The translations under genes and the position numbers were made by a program. Of a stretch of DNA of 64,000 nt, positions 31,691 to 43,672 are shown in pieces. Numbering within the stretch: position 1 is the first letter of the stretch; every line of letters starts with the position of its first letter. A model generated the notes under the pieces. The model saw only the letters and a list, made by a program, of their open reading frames with translations. It made no database searches and was not told the DNA's origin. The stretch spans positions 98,885,819 through 98,949,818 of the forward strand of contig CM057471.1 of the NCBI GenBank assembly GCA_030035585.1, in the 5' to 3' direction. The DNA comes from Dugong dugon (lineage: Eukaryota > Chordata > Mammalia > Sirenia > Dugongidae).

Positions 31691-32075
31691 GACTGTTTGG
31701 AGTTTGGGGGTTAAGGTTTCTAAACCTTTTTAATATTTTTATATAAATGCATATACATATAGTACAGAAACATACAGCATTGTTTTGTGAGGTTTTTTCT
31801 CTTTTCTTTTTTATTTCTTTCCTTCTTTCCTTCCTTCCTATCTTCTTTCTTTTTTACATAAATGATTCCATACAGTAGATATCATTCAACCACTTTTTTT
31901 TTTTTTTTAGTTCTATCCCAGGTTGGTTCAGATAGCTCTCATTTATTTGTTTTAGCTGCCATATACAATTCCATCACAGAAATACACCACATTCTATTTA
32001 TCTGTTCCACTATTGGTAGGCTTTTAGGTTGTTCCAACTTTTTACCATTACTAAAAATACTGCAATGAACATAAT
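31691..32075 (-). mobile_element. L1M 3' region, antisense, with TTCC-rich tract
   Basis: ctatttatctgttccactat, ggttgttccaactttttacc and actgcaatgaacataattg give the antisense L1M 3' region. A pyrimidine tract with tttccttccttcct lies at about 31818-31837. Confidence 0.6.
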
Positions 32076-33882
32076 TGTATCTGGCACTCCATGTCCACAT
32101 GTCTCTCCCTTCCAGTCATGGCCAGGGCATCGTCCTCACAATGAGATGTCCGGGAAGCTTGACCATCAAATCTCCATGATGCCTCAGCCTCTGGTTCTTC
32201 CATTACGTGTACCTCAGTGGAGTAGGGCTCTGGAGGAGCTTGGGGCCACATCCCCCAGCCCAACTCTGCCCCTTAGGCGGGGCAGACAATTTCACGGGGG
32301 AAGGATCACCATGTTCTTTCTCCATTACTCTTGCGCCCCAAGTCTCAAACTTTTAATCAGGCTCATTTTCAGATTCAAATAAAAAATTTCATTATTTCCC
32401 CTAAAAACCTAAAACATCCATCGTAAGGCTGTTCAGTATTTAATATTCCCTCCCCTTCGCCCTTTGGTTGAATTGGGCCTTGGGGACTCTTAGGCCTGAG
32501 AAGAACAAGTTTTTCCAGCGTGCCAACATTAAAGGAGCTAGGAGGAGTGGTCAAAAGCAGCCAGGGAGTTTTTGCTGGAGATAAGAGCGATTTTCAAAAA
32601 ACCCCACAGCAGGAGGTCAAATCTGACACAGGTTTCTTTCACACTTGGTACCTTCCACCCCAAGAGTACAATCCTGGCCCTGTTTCCCTGGCCCCACGGC
32701 CGTTTCAGAGTTATGAAGTTGTAACAGCTGCAACTACCGGCTCGGGCAATGAAAGCGGGGAAACAAGCTGGCCGGAGTCCCATTCCCCCTGCTAGCCGGA
32801 AATACATGCTCACTGAAATTAAAACCCTCACAGGGGAAAATCTGAAGCACAAGAGAGGGAAAAAAACGCCTGATATTGATGCGAGAACCAAGGGAAAAAA
32901 CAGATTCACTCCCAGTGACAGGATGTCTTGCAGTCTTGCTGCCTGGAAACTGGCATTTTACTATGGGGTCTCCTTGGGCAAGGTCTGCAAGATTCAATCC
33001 ATTTCACACTTGCGATGTTTAGCAAGGATCGCCTCCAGCATGCCACCCCAATGCCAAGCAGGAAACCCATCGTTGGCACGTGGGCAGAATTTAAGGATTT
33101 GAGGGTACAGGACTGGGGACTCACAGTCATGATTTGGGGAAAGTGTCCTTCAGTGCTTTCAGCTCGGGAGGGGAGACCTGGTCTCTTGCTGTGTCTGAGC
33201 AAGTGGAAAAAGCGACGTAAGTGGCAAATCACTACAGAGCACGTCATGGGACCAGTGCTTTACAATCTGTATCAGGAGCTAATCCTCCGAGCTTGCCTGG
33301 CAGTAGGATTTCTCCACTAGCGCTGCAGCAGATGTGAACCCGAGCACAAGGACTTCCCGGAGCACTGAGTCCTCCCAGGCAAGCGGTGGCAGTCCAGAGC
33401 ATTCTGGGAGGATTTAGGAGTTGAAGCAACATGTTCTGTTGTTTAAATGGCCTTTCTCTTTTTCTTGGCGAGGATAGTCCTGTGTAGCGATTTTATGCCA
33501 GTCCTACACCTAGACCCTGATCTGCCCTTTGACTGGTCAATGCGCGTCTCTGGCTATCCCATGCTGCTGCCCTTCTGTAGTCCCACAGAGGCTGCGTGGT
33601 ATTGAGGAGCAGCAAAGGGTCTCCTGATCTAAGTCTTCCAAGGGTTCCTTTGTTCTGAGAACAAGGCTCCATCTTAATGGAGACTGGGAGAGGTAGATAG
33701 AGCATGCAGGCATTCGGCATGGAGTAAGGAGCAGAGAAGTAACTGGAAGGCTGACTGGTATAGATGTGGTGTTCTAACAAGTTGGGGGTTAGGAAGTCAG
33801 CATTTCCGGCTGATATAAATCCTTGGAGATACTTTTTGGTGTGACCCCCATCTCTCTTCTGCAAGTATCATCTTCCTCTCCA
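32076..33882. other. repeat-free, CpG-retaining stretch
   Basis: About 1.8 kb in which I recognise no interspersed repeat, in contrast to its surroundings. CpG dinucleotides are common from 32690 to 33560 (for example cccacggccgtttc, accggctcgggc, agcgacgtaagtgg, gcacgtcatggg, atgcgcgtctc). Overlapping frames on both strands (32749-33102 plus, 32928-33320 plus, 32906-33247 minus) have no known motif and no conserved start or splice context. A regulatory or ancient unique element is possible. A protein gene is not supported. Confidence 0.4.
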
Positions 33883-34098
33883 TTACCGGTACCAGTTGCC
33901 ATCAAGTCGACTCCTACTCATGGCAACCCCATGGGTATCAGAGTAGAACTGTGCTCCATAGGGTTTTCAGTGACAGATTTTTTGGAAGTTGATCATCAAG
34001 CCCTTTCTTTGGAAACACCTCTGGGTCGACTTGAACCTCCAGGTTTTCCATTAGCAGCCCAGCATGTTAACTGTTTGCACCACCCAGGGACTCCCCTT
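33883..34098 (-). mobile_element. Afrotherian SINE, type 1, antisense
   Basis: Tail accagttgccatcaagtcga, body gtagaactgtgctccatagg, head caccacccagggactcc. Full length. Confidence 0.9.
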
Positions 34099-34107
34099 TA
34101 CCATATG

Positions 34108-34380
34108 AGGTTGTTGTTAACTCCTGTTGAGTCAGCCCCAGACTCGTGGCAACCCCATGCACAATGGGATCAGACTGTTATTATCCATAGCATTTTCACT
34201 GACTGACTTTCAGAAATAGATTGCCAGGCTTTTCTTCCTAATCTATCTTAGTCTAGAAGCTCTGCTGAAACCTGTTCAGCATCGTAGCAACAGGAAAGCC
34301 TCCACTGACAGATGGCTGGTGGCTGTACTTGCAAGATACACATGGAAGGCAAGAATTCTACCACTGAATCACCATGGCCA
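34108..34380 (-). mobile_element. tRNA-Gly-headed SINE, antisense
   Basis: Antisense tail aactcctgttgagtcagccc, middle cttcctaatctatcttagtc and gctgaaacctgttcagca, and the tRNA-Gly-like head gaattctaccactgaatcac. It lies 10 bp from the previous SINE in the same orientation. Confidence 0.8.
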
Positions 34381-35183
34381 CTACCATTAACTTCTCTTAT
34401 TTCCAAGAACAGTTGTTGTCACCCCATCTCAAACTTCTGAGATACAGAATGAGGTCTTACGACTCTGTCTTTGAATCTCTGACCTGGAGTCCTTTTGAAC
34501 TAAGGGTTCTCAAGGCTTTGAGAGCAAGGAGAGGGCTTTGCAACCCATCTCTGTGTGCTCCACCACACTCCCTTCCTTCTTCACAAACGTGGAACTTTGT
34601 GTTCTTCCCTCCAAACTGTCTAGCACTTTGACTTAGTGAAGAAAGGCAAAAGGGGAAAGAAAGTTTCAGAGAAGCAGAACCCTGCATCCATCTCTCCCTA
34701 CTCAACACAGCAGCAGAGTCTGGAGCTGGTTATAAAGCACAAGAGGAAGAGGAGAGGATGTGAGACAAGGACGTTGCTGGGCAGAGCTGGAAGAGGTCGG
34801 AGTGAGTGACTGGGTTCACTGTCTCCCCTTCATTCTCTCTCCCCTCACCACTTACAGACAATGCCCAAGAGTGGGGACAAGGGACCGGGGTGGCATATTA
34901 GAAAGAAGAGAATAGAAATCCCTGTCTGATGGCTGAGATAGGTGTGAGAGAAAACCCTGGAAAGTGGCCACCACCCGGCCCTTTCATGGGACTGCTCTTC
35001 TCTCTTATTTGAAGAATCCTCATGAGTGTCTGCTCCAATTGTTTTTTTAAAGAAAATTAGAGTGAAAAACATGCAATGTTAATGTCCAAAGGAAGGGTTT
35101 CTATGAAAGAATTGAAAAAAGTACAATGGACCAGGTTTGGAGGTAGAATGCAAAGCAGTAAGTATAGAGTATTACACTACGTG
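34381..35183. other. no recognised feature
   Basis: Apparently unique sequence. Complementary overlapping frames at 34374-34631 plus and 34457-34708 minus are without motifs. Confidence 0.5.
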
Positions 35184-35393
35184 TGGAGTCCCCGGGTGGT
35201 GCAAACAGTTAATGTGCTCTGCTGCTAAATAAGAGGTTGGAGGTTCAAGTCCACCCAGAAGTACCTGGGAAGAAAGACCTGGTGATATAATTCTGAAAAC
35301 TCAGCCTTCAAAAACCTGTGGAGTACAGTTTTACTCTGACACACACTGGGTCACCATGAGTCAGAATCACCTCAACAACAACTGGTTTTATCA
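35184..35393 (+). mobile_element. Afrotherian SINE, type 1
   Basis: Head ggagtccccgggtggtgcaa, tail gtcaccatgagtcagaatca. The flanks cactacgtgt and taccacgtgt look like a degenerate target duplication. Confidence 0.88.
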
Positions 35394-35434
35394 TACCACG
35401 TGTAATTTATGTTTGAAAAATTATAAATTCTTAC

Positions 35435-35946
35435 TGTCATGGATTGAATTGTGTCCCCCAAAAAAATGTGTGTATCAATGTGGCTAGGCCGTGATTCCCA
35501 GTGTTGTGTGATTGTCCTCCATTTTGTGATTGTAATTTTACATTAAAGAGGATTAGGGTGGGATTGTAACTGTAACACCACCCTAACCCAGGTAACATCC
35601 CTGATAGAACGTAAAGGGAGTTTCCCTGGGTTGTGGCCTGCACCACCTTTTATCTCTCAAGAGATAAAACGAAAGGGAAGCAAGCAGAGAGTGGCGGACC
35701 TCATACCACCAAGAAAGCAGTGCCAGGAGCAGAGCTTGTCCTTTGAACCTGGGGTCCCTGCGCGGAGAGACTCCTATTCTGAGGGAACATTGACGAGAAG
35801 GCTGACAGAGAGAGAAAGCCTTTCCCTGGAGCTGATGCCCTGAATTTAGACTTTTAGCCTACTTTACTGTGACTAAGTAAATTTCTCTTTGTTAAAGCCA
35901 TCCACTTGTTGTATTCCTGTTAGAGTAGCACTAGATGACTAAGACA
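35435..35946 (+). mobile_element. MaLR-like solo LTR, afrotherian type, copy 2
   Basis: It starts tgtcatggattgaattgtgt and ends cactagatgactaagaca. It shares ccttttatctctcaagagat and gttaaagccatccacttgt with the LTR at 13529-14090. Confidence 0.72.
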
Positions 35947-36674
35947 CTCACTATTAAAAAAAAAAAAATCATTCAAGCACACAGGGAAAGAATCAGCTCT
36001 CTAACTATATATCAGTTATAACTCAAGCGTTCATATAAACTAACACCTAAGCTGAAAACTTAGGACCAAAACAGACAATCTGGAATGTGAGTCTCATTGG
36101 CTGTAGTTAAACTCCAACAGAGATTGGGTCTGCTTGTCAGTGTTCGAATTTATCATGGTTAGAGTGAACCTCATGAAAGACAGAAGCATAAGCCAAAAGG
36201 CAAGGAAGATGCTACATCTTCATAAATTCATCTTGTGGCTCAGACACAATCAAGAAATCTCATTCTCCTCCACAACTTACCGAAAAAACACTGAACACAA
36301 CATGAAGCAGCAGCAACAAGTGGATTTCACATAAGGGAAGTTCCCGCTTCTGATTACATTGCTTCCTGCCACCTGGTCCATAGCTAATTCAAAGCCTCCT
36401 CTAAAAGTGAAAAGTCACCACTTCATCTCCCGATTTTACTTTTGGGATTGTGTCGCAGCAGTTTCCTGGGATTCCAGAAATTAATTTAAAAACTGCAGAG
36501 GGATGGGCTATGCTGTGTTTTGTGCATCATTTTCTTGAAGCATCCCCTGGAGAGGTGAAATCACCAATGAGCTCAGCCATGGGTAGAATATTGCTCTTGC
36601 AGGAAATACTTCTGAATGGACGTAACACTCATCTCGTCCTTAGAAAGAATCTATAGGACAAGATAGCACACACT
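35947..36674. other. no recognised feature
   Basis: A-run at 35956-35968, then sequence with no named repeat. Plus frames at 36134-36334 and 36450-36656 have no motif. Confidence 0.5.
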
Positions 36675-36795
36675 GTTTTTCCAATTAGATCATCAGTTCC
36701 CTGAAGAGAGAGAAGTTTTAAACTATATCTGTCATCTTTCTCTCCAATCTTGGAATGATCCTTGTCTCAGAGTAGGAATTCAAATATCTCGAATA
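36675..36795 (+). mobile_element. L2 3'-end remnant
   Basis: ttagatcatcagttccctga, ctatatctgtcatctttctc and a terminal agtaggaattcaaata match the L2 end in order but are diverged. Confidence 0.42.
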
Positions 36796-36947
36796 CCCTT
36801 CACATTTCTAAAAATGTTGATTTACCTAATTTCAGTTGTGCTCCTGGATGCTACTTGAGCAAATGCTTCATCTGAATTCCTAGGAGTGGTGGAGAATCAG
36901 GTCATGGAAGGAGGCCTATTTATAGGAAGTCAGGCAGATATAAACCA

Positions 36948-37279
36948 GGTGGTTCAGTGGTAGAATCCTTGCCTTCCATGCAGAAGACTCAGGTTCGATT
37001 TCTGTCAAATCCCTGTACAGCTACCACCAGTGGAGGCTTGTGTGTTGCTGTGATGTTGAACAGGTTTCAGCAAAGCTTCCAGACTAAGACAGACTAGGAA
37101 GAAAGGCCTGGCAATCTAAGTCCAAAAACCAGCCAATGGAAATCCTATAAATCACAGTGGAACATTGTCAGACCTCCAACAGATCATGGGGATGGTGCAG
37201 GACCAGGCAGTGTTTTCTTTCGTTGTGCGTGGGGTCACCATGAGTTGGAGGCCAACTTGACAGCATCTGACAACAACAG
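36948..37279 (+). mobile_element. tRNA-Gly-headed SINE joined to an RTE 3' end
   Basis: The head has ggtggttcagtggtagaatc and gcagaagactcaggttcgat. The body has ggtttcagcaaagcttccag, then a block ending gaacattgtcagacctcc. It then switches to the RTE 3' end (ggggatggtgcaggaccagg, cagtgttttctttcgttgtg) and ends ccatgagttggaggcc with a ctgacaacaac end. It is longer than the copy at 22784-23073 because of this RTE-derived stretch. Confidence 0.82.
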
Positions 37280-39045
37280 GCAGATATAGATATGAAAGAC
37301 ACGAGGGCACATCAGGTGTTCCAAGATTTGTCCTTGGAGATCTATACCCCTCAGGAGGCTGCCTTGGAGGATGCTGCTTGTGCCAGGTTGGTTTCAGAAT
37401 CTGGGGATTGTGGAGAGCCAGTTTCAGCATCCAACAGTCATGTGCAGTGCCCAGTATTAATGAGCACCTTCATTATTGCACCCTGCAAAATGAGCAATTT
37501 CTGTCTCTACTATGATAGAGTACACTCCTCCATCTTCTTGGCCTTAAGAATATTACACTGAAGGTCTCAGGAAGTAGCATCTGGAAACACAAAAATTTCC
37601 ATCTCATCCTTTACCTTTAGGACAATGTTCTAAGGACTACTAGGGAGTCAATTCAAGGATAAAAAGAAGAGTGGCTGAGGCTTTGGATTTGCTTTATATC
37701 ATTACATTAAAGCTCCATATCACTTTATATTTGAACCATAGTTTCTTTTGTTATGAAAATATTTTTCATTTATGCAAAGTGTTTCTCTATAGATCGCAAT
37801 TCATTTTTAATGCCTCTGTGTGTCAGGTGAGAATAGAAACAGTGGTTTTCTCTCAAGGTAAACATAGGCCAGCTGGATGTATATATTCGGATCATCACAG
37901 TCTCAGGCAGATATGGGGGAGGCACTGCTTTCAATTTTCACAATCTAGAGTCTTCCCCAGTCAGGGAGGGGTGGGAGGATGAGTAAATATCAAGGATATT
38001 GTGGTTTGTTGTCTGGGAACTAACTTTTGGTCTCTGCAACATAATACTGGGTTTCATGAAGTGCTCAGTGTGCATCAGGGGCCTCGGAAACAGTGGGATG
38101 CTCTGTTTGGTGTCTTGCTCCATCAGACCGGACCCAGGCGTTTTTGCCTTATTTAGAAATATACTTGTTGTATTATGAAACTGACTGTTAGCACAGAGGG
38201 AGGCAGAGAGGCTCACAGTGTTTGAGCCCCTTATCTCGCATTGTTTGTGCTCATAAAATAATTTAATTAGCTTAATACACAAAAGCATTTTCTATTCATA
38301 AACAAAGAGAGCTCAGAAAATTCAAATGTTCCAAAGGCAAAAGAATAGAAAAGTCAAGTCATCCTAAGACCTTCTCTCACCCTCTGTTTTCCACATTCCT
38401 GCAAGCCTTGTTTCTAAAGCCAAGGAGACTTCTAAGAAAGGTAGTCATTTCCACATGTTGGTAAGATTTTGGCCGGTCATGGAAATCGTCTAGATGGATC
38501 AATATTTAAACTGGCTCTGAACGCCATGGCTAGGTCCATCTTGTTAAATGACTGCCTAAAAACGTAAAATGGAAAGAAGAGCCAAATATATGGTTTATAA
38601 TTTACAAGGCAGCTTCTACATACATGGATTGATCCAGTTGTTAAAGGCAGAAGAATTTAAATCTCTAAGGCTGAAAGAGCAAGAGGAATGAAGGATTACA
38701 TAACTCTGAGTTTACACTATCAACACAAGCTGACTGTATTACTTTAATCTTCCATTATATTTTATTAATGTTTCTCACCTTTTATTATTTTAAACTCTTT
38801 AGCCCATAAATGCCTATGGACTGTCTCAATATATTTATACAAATCATCACTATACTGTACTATAATCTCTGTACTTCAGTAACATAAATGCAGTTTATTG
38901 GTTATGGGTATAAATGTAAATCAATGGAATATAAATTATCTGGGCACAAAAGTCCTGTCTACAAATAGTTATTCATTTTATAAAATTAAAATTAGCTAAC
39001 TTAGTTTAAGTATTATGTGATAGTCACATGCTAAGAGCTTCATGT
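37280..39045. other. long stretch with no recognised gene or repeat
   Basis: About 1.8 kb of A/T-rich sequence. The minus frame at 37938-38288 (116 codons) and the plus frame at 37671-37982 (103 codons) overlap each other on opposite strands and show no motif. Nothing here is supported as a gene. Confidence 0.5.
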
Positions 39046-39245
39046 GAATTCTCTCTTAATTATTATCTCCATAAAATCACGCGAGGTAGATACAATTGTT
39101 ATTTCCATTTTTCAGATGAGGAAACTGAGGTTTGGAGAGGTTAAGTAACTTGTCCAATGAACATAGCTAGAAAGTGATGGAACCAGCCTTAAACTCCAGC
39201 CTTTCTGATTCCAGAGTCTCACTATTAACTACCACATTCTCCTGA
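39046..39245 (-). mobile_element. MIR SINE, antisense
   Basis: tttcagatgaggaaactgag, gagaggttaagtaacttgtc and ctttctgattccagagtctc are the antisense MIR core in order. Confidence 0.75.
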
Positions 39246-39467
39246 GAGATGGTGAAAAGTTCTTATGGAGATCTATGGACTTAATTGTTATTTCAGCAAT
39301 GATTATTAAGAAAGCTAGGTGACTTATGATTGTTTTTGATGTGTTTCAAATGTTAGCCTACTTTACTCTCCTCACTGGGTAACAGTTATAGTTCAGTCAA
39401 AGAAGTAGAATCATTAGGAGGTATATACATGTGTGTTTGTGCATGTGTGTGTATATACATATGCTGT

Positions 39468-39610
39468 TGTTGCTACTTGCTGTCAAGTCAGCTCCAACTC
39501 ATGGTGACCTTATGTGTAACAGACCAAAACAATGCCCAGTCCTGCACCATCTTCATGATTGTTGGTATATGAGTCCATTATTGTGATTATTGTGTAGTGC
39601 CTTCCAACCT
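39468..39610 (-). mobile_element. RTE/SINE 3'-tail fragment, antisense
   Basis: It has gttgctacttgctgtcaagt, actcatggtgaccttatgtg and aatgcccagtcctgcaccat, the antisense RTE 3' end, then ccttccaacctacggggct, which matches the internal body of the tRNA-Gly-type element. A TG/TA-rich tract precedes it at 39420-39465. Confidence 0.7.
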
Positions 39611-40260
39611 ACGGGGCTCAAATATACATTGTGTATCTGCGTCTTTGTTACAGAGATTTTAGCCTTACAAAGTGTGGGAGCTGGCTAAGCATTCTCTGTA
39701 AGGCTGTTAGGGTGGGCAGTGGGGCAGAGTAAATAAATGGAAAGTGAGGGACAGCAAAGAAAAGCTGGAACCCACAAAAATGAGCTAGAGCCCATGAAGA
39801 TGTATTGAAACCATGCCAATTCTTCGTTTTTCAGACCATGAAGATGTGAGTGTCCTGCAAGAAAAGCCAGTGTCGTTCATCACAGAGATAAACACATATA
39901 CCTGACCTAGGAGTCAGGGACAGAGTCCAGCAAAAGAAGTAGCTGCTGTAGGCCTGGCTGCCACCCCATATCAAAAAGATGAGCCAGAAGATCAGCAACA
40001 ACAGGTGTGAGCTACAAAATAGTTCAAAATGCTTCACTTCTGCCCTCCAAATGCCCCACAAGAATCTTTATTGTGGCCCATTCTAACCTGAAAAGTATAG
40101 GCCAGGAAATTCTGGGAAATGCAGTTCAGTTTTGACAAACTGACACATTACAAAGCCATCACAGTCCCCACACCTTGATTTCTTGGATTAAAACAACTGT
40201 AATGTTCTATGTAGTACAGATCACAGACAATGGAGAAGACTTAGCTCTGCACACAGGGAG
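39611..40260. other. unassigned, possibly LTR-like
   Basis: The phrase aattctgggaaatgcagttc at 40109 is common in retroviral LTRs, but I cannot define borders. No gene is seen. Confidence 0.3.
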
Positions 40261-40462
40261 CACATTGTCATGTCAGCAAACCTTCTTGAGCCCGTCCTTT
40301 GTGCAGGCTGCAGGCACTGTGCACCAAAAGTACAAAGATGGATGGAACATGATGTCTGCCTTCCAGAGGCTAACCATCTGGGGTGTGTCAGGGAAAAGAG
40401 AAATGTAAATAGATAATATAAATATATCATAACAGGTATTACAAAAAGTGAGCCCAGGGTGC

Positions 40463-40669
40463 CATAAACCAGTTTCGGTCAAGTTGACTCTGACTCATGG
40501 CAACCCCACATGTATTAGAGTAGAACTGCATTCCACAGGGTTTTCAATGACTGATTTTTTGGAAGTAGAATGTCGGGCCTTTCTTTCAATGCTCCTCTGA
40601 GTGGACTTCAACCACCAGCTTTTTGGTAGCAGCTGAGTGTGCTAACCATCACACTACCCAGGGACTCCC
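40463..40669 (-). mobile_element. Afrotherian SINE, antisense, in L2
   Basis: Tail aaaccagtttcggtcaagtt, body gagtagaactgcattccaca, head cactacccagggactccc. The flanks agggtgcca and agggcacca are a near-perfect target duplication. Confidence 0.9.
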
Positions 40670-41039
40670 AATAGGGCACCACAAACACAAGTCATTCTAC
40701 TCCAAGCTAGGGTTTCAGGTGAACTTCATATAGGATGGAATGCTCGAACAGTCTTAAAGGATAAAGTCAAAGTTGGCTGAGAGAATAAGAATAAGTTGAG
40801 ATTTTGAGGTGGTTGGGGAGATAGAATAATCACTTAGGTCTATGGAAGTGGGGGGACAAAGAGATTTCCAAGCAATTATATAATTGTAGGAAGCTGAGAG
40901 TGGGAGGAAAAGATGTTGGAGTAAGTAGATGTTGCAAAACCTAGAAAGTGTATGTATGCTATGCTATGCTGGGGAGCTTGGATTTCTCCTAATATATAGG
41001 AGCAATCAGAAAGTTATACATATGAAAATTACATGATCA

Positions 41040-41590
41040 TTGAGATAGATAGTCTCCAAGATAACTATCATCAATGTCTTCCCTCCCTGTACGTGTGTGC
41101 TGCTCATCACATTAAAAGGTGGTGTCAAATTACCCTCCCCTTGAACCCTGGGTTGGCAGAAGCAACTACTTGACCAACAGAATGCAATAAAGTGGCATTC
41201 TGAGGGTAGGTCATAAGAAGCCTTGTAGCTTCCTCCTGCATCACTTGGCACACTCACTCTTGCAGCATGACACTCTCTCGGAAGCAAGCTGCCATGCTAT
41301 CAGAAGCCCAAACCACATGGAAGGGCCACATGCAGGTGTTCCAGTCAACCACCCTAGCTGAGCTCCCAGCCAAAATCCATCACGGATGTTGCCATCTTGA
41401 AAATCCAGCCCACTCATGCCTTTAGATAACTCCAATTGCAGTTGCCATATGAATGCAACTGCATGAGAAGCTCCAGTTGAGAACTGCCCTCCATCAACCC
41501 ACAGAATTTGAGAGCTATTAATAAATTGTTGCTTTTAGGCCTCTGACTTTTCATGCGGTTTGTTACATAACAATAAATAACCAGAACTGT
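41040..41590 (+). mobile_element. MaLR (MLT1-like) solo LTR
   Basis: cttgaccaacagaatgcaat, cataagaagccttgtagctt, attaataaattgttgctttt and ggtttgttacataacaataa follow the MLT1 order. The 5' border is approximate. Confidence 0.65.
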
Positions 41591-42111
41591 CATATTCATG
41601 GTTGGGCGGGGGCGGGGGGACTGTCCTGGAAGACAGCTAATTGACTTAGAGGAGATAAAATGGAGATAGCGAGATCTGGTAGGAATCTTTTCTCATATTC
41701 AAGACAAAAGATAATGAGAGCCTGAACCTGAGAGTTAATATTTGGGGTAAAGAGGAAAAGCTGTGTTCTAGAAATAGGAAGCAAAGCTGATAGACTTTAA
41801 GATAAACAAAGAGTAAAGGAAGGGGAAGAGTAAAAAATACCTTTTGTCTTTCTTGAACAACTGACATAGAAGCTGGATATTCAAATTACGGAGTCCTAGA
41901 ATTCTGAATAAAGATCAGGTAGGATGGAGAGAGAAACACGATGAGTTCAAGTAGTAACATGTTGAGTTAGAAGTTCCTGGGGAACACCCAGAGCGGCAAG
42001 TTCAAGTGGAAGTTTGGTATAGGAGTTGGAGGCCCAATGTGGGAAAACCTCCTCATAGATGTAACTCATTAAAGAGCATGACAGTGAGCAGAATCATTCA
42101 AAGTGAATGGG

Positions 42112-42651
42112 ATGTTTAAGATCGTGTGTCAACTTGGCTGGGCCATGATTCTCAGTGTTTTGGCAGTTGTATAATGTGATCACTTCCCTGTTGAGATTCA
42201 ATATGTGATTACCTCCATGACGGGATCTTCTGTGAGTAGCCAATCAGTTGAAAGGGAGTTTTCTTGGGCATGTGACCTGCATTGAATATAAGCGGACGTT
42301 CTGGCAAGTCTTGAGGGTTTTTTGCTTGTGCTGGATCCTGCTGCTAGCTCCAGTTCATCTGACCTCTGGTTCTTGGGACTTGAGCTAGCAGCTTGCCTGC
42401 AGTCTTGCCTGCTGATCTTAGGATTCATCGATCTTTGCAGCCTGTGAACAAGAGCCCTGCTCTTTGACCTGCCAGTCTTGGGTTCGTCAGCCCCTGCAGC
42501 AGAAGAAGCCTCTATCCTGACCCACAGACTTGGGATGTTCCAGTGTCTACAACCAGGTGAGCCATTTCCTTGATATAAATCTCTCTATATATACGCATAG
42601 ATTTATACGCTATACTGGTTTTGCTTCTCTAGAGAAACCAGCCTAAGACGG
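42112..42651 (+). mobile_element. LTR, relative of the afrotherian MaLR-like family
   Basis: It shares gtgtcaacttggctgggcc with the LTR at 13529 and has gagccatttccttgatataa followed by a TA-rich box and a gcctaagacg end. The 5' end is trimmed. It is non-coding. Confidence 0.6.
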
Positions 42652-42689
42652 TGAAACTAAAAAGCAGGCCAAGGATGCAAGCCTTGAGA

Positions 42690-42870
42690 AATCTATGAAA
42701 TACTGCATGAACCTGGGCAAATAACTTGACATTTCTCCGTTTCTCCATTCCAAAAATGGGGCTAAAAGACTTGATAAAAGTTTTATGAGAATGCATAGAA
42801 CTTGGCCCAAGAGCTTAATAAAGTTTAGGGGTTAGCTATTTTTATTATTATCATCCTCATACCATCATTA
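42690..42870 (+). mobile_element. MIR SINE, sense
   Basis: gaacctgggcaaataacttg, tctccattccaaaaatgggg, catagaacttggcccaagag and gggttagctatttttattat match MIR in order. Confidence 0.6.
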
Positions 42871-42879
42871 CTGTTTATG

Positions 42880-43271
42880 GGATGGGCTGTTGATAAAGCC
42901 ATGAAAGAGCTGGAGAACTATGAGAGAGGTAGGAGGAGAAAGAGAGGAAAGTCACAGAAGTTAAAAGAGTTGAGAGTTTCAAGGAAAAGTGAGAAGTTGG
43001 AGGGGCAGTACTGAGGTTGGCAATACTAAGGTTGTTGAGAATCCTTTTGGGGGAACTTTTAATTAAGTGATGGGAGTCAAACAAAGCTGTGGTGGAATAC
43101 GGAGCTGAGTGTGAATATGAGGACTGATAGGTTATTATCTTAAGAAACTTGGCTGGAAAGGAAATGAGAGCTGGTGGTAATCAGAGGGAACTAGCAGGGG
43201 AAAGGACTTTTTGTTAGTTTGTTGCTCTTCTTCTTGTTGTTGTTTACTTACATGCCTTTTTATTGTTTGTT
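42880..43271. other. probable further L2-type relic
   Basis: agttgagagtttcaaggaaa and similar purine-rich text resemble the internal L2 region, but the match is weak. Confidence 0.35.
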
Positions 43272-43286
43272 AAAGAGGAAGAGATG

Positions 43287-43657
43287 CGAGAAGAATGAAG
43301 TCCTGATATATGCCATTACATATGTATAAATGAACCTTAAAAATGTTACGATGAGTGAAATAAGTCAGACACAAAAGGACAAATATTGTATGATCCCTCT
43401 TACATGAAATATCTAGACTAGACCTACATAGAGCAAAGGTTTATTAGCGGTTACCAAGAGTAGGTGGGAGGGGGGAATAAGTAGATATTGCTTAAGGAGT
43501 ACTGAGTTGCTGTTAAATGTGATGAAAATATTTGGAAACAGATAATGGTGATGATTGCACAACACGGTGAATGTAATTAATGTCACTGAACTGTGCACTT
43601 AAAAATAAAGTGGGAAATGTTTTGTTATATTTGTTTTATCACAATAATTGTTTTTTA
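43287..43657 (+). mobile_element. L1M 3' end with 15-bp target duplication
   Basis: The word aaagaggaagagatg flanks it perfectly at 43272-43286 and 43658-43672. Inside are gatgagtgaaataagtcaga, caaatattgtatgatccctc, gtcactgaactgtgcactta and tttgttttatcacaataatt, the L1M 3' UTR. 5'-truncated and non-coding. Confidence 0.85.
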
Positions 43658-43672
43658 AAAGAGGAAGAGATG

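Larger units (their letters stand above)
40261..42111 (+). mobile_element. L2 LINE relic with nested SINE and LTR
   Basis: Pieces in L2 order: gcaccaaaagtacaaagatg and cttccagaggctaaccatct (40261-40462), ggagcttggatttctcctaa (about 40971) and the gagttagaagttcctgggga region (about 41961). A SINE (40463-40669) and a MaLR LTR (41040-41590) lie within it. No frame survives. It may continue at 42880-43180. Confidence 0.5.

Noticed and set aside
32749-33320. Overlapping frames in the CpG-retaining stretch as exons
   Set aside because: Three frames on two strands overlap, none shows a domain, and no consistent splice-site pattern is seen.
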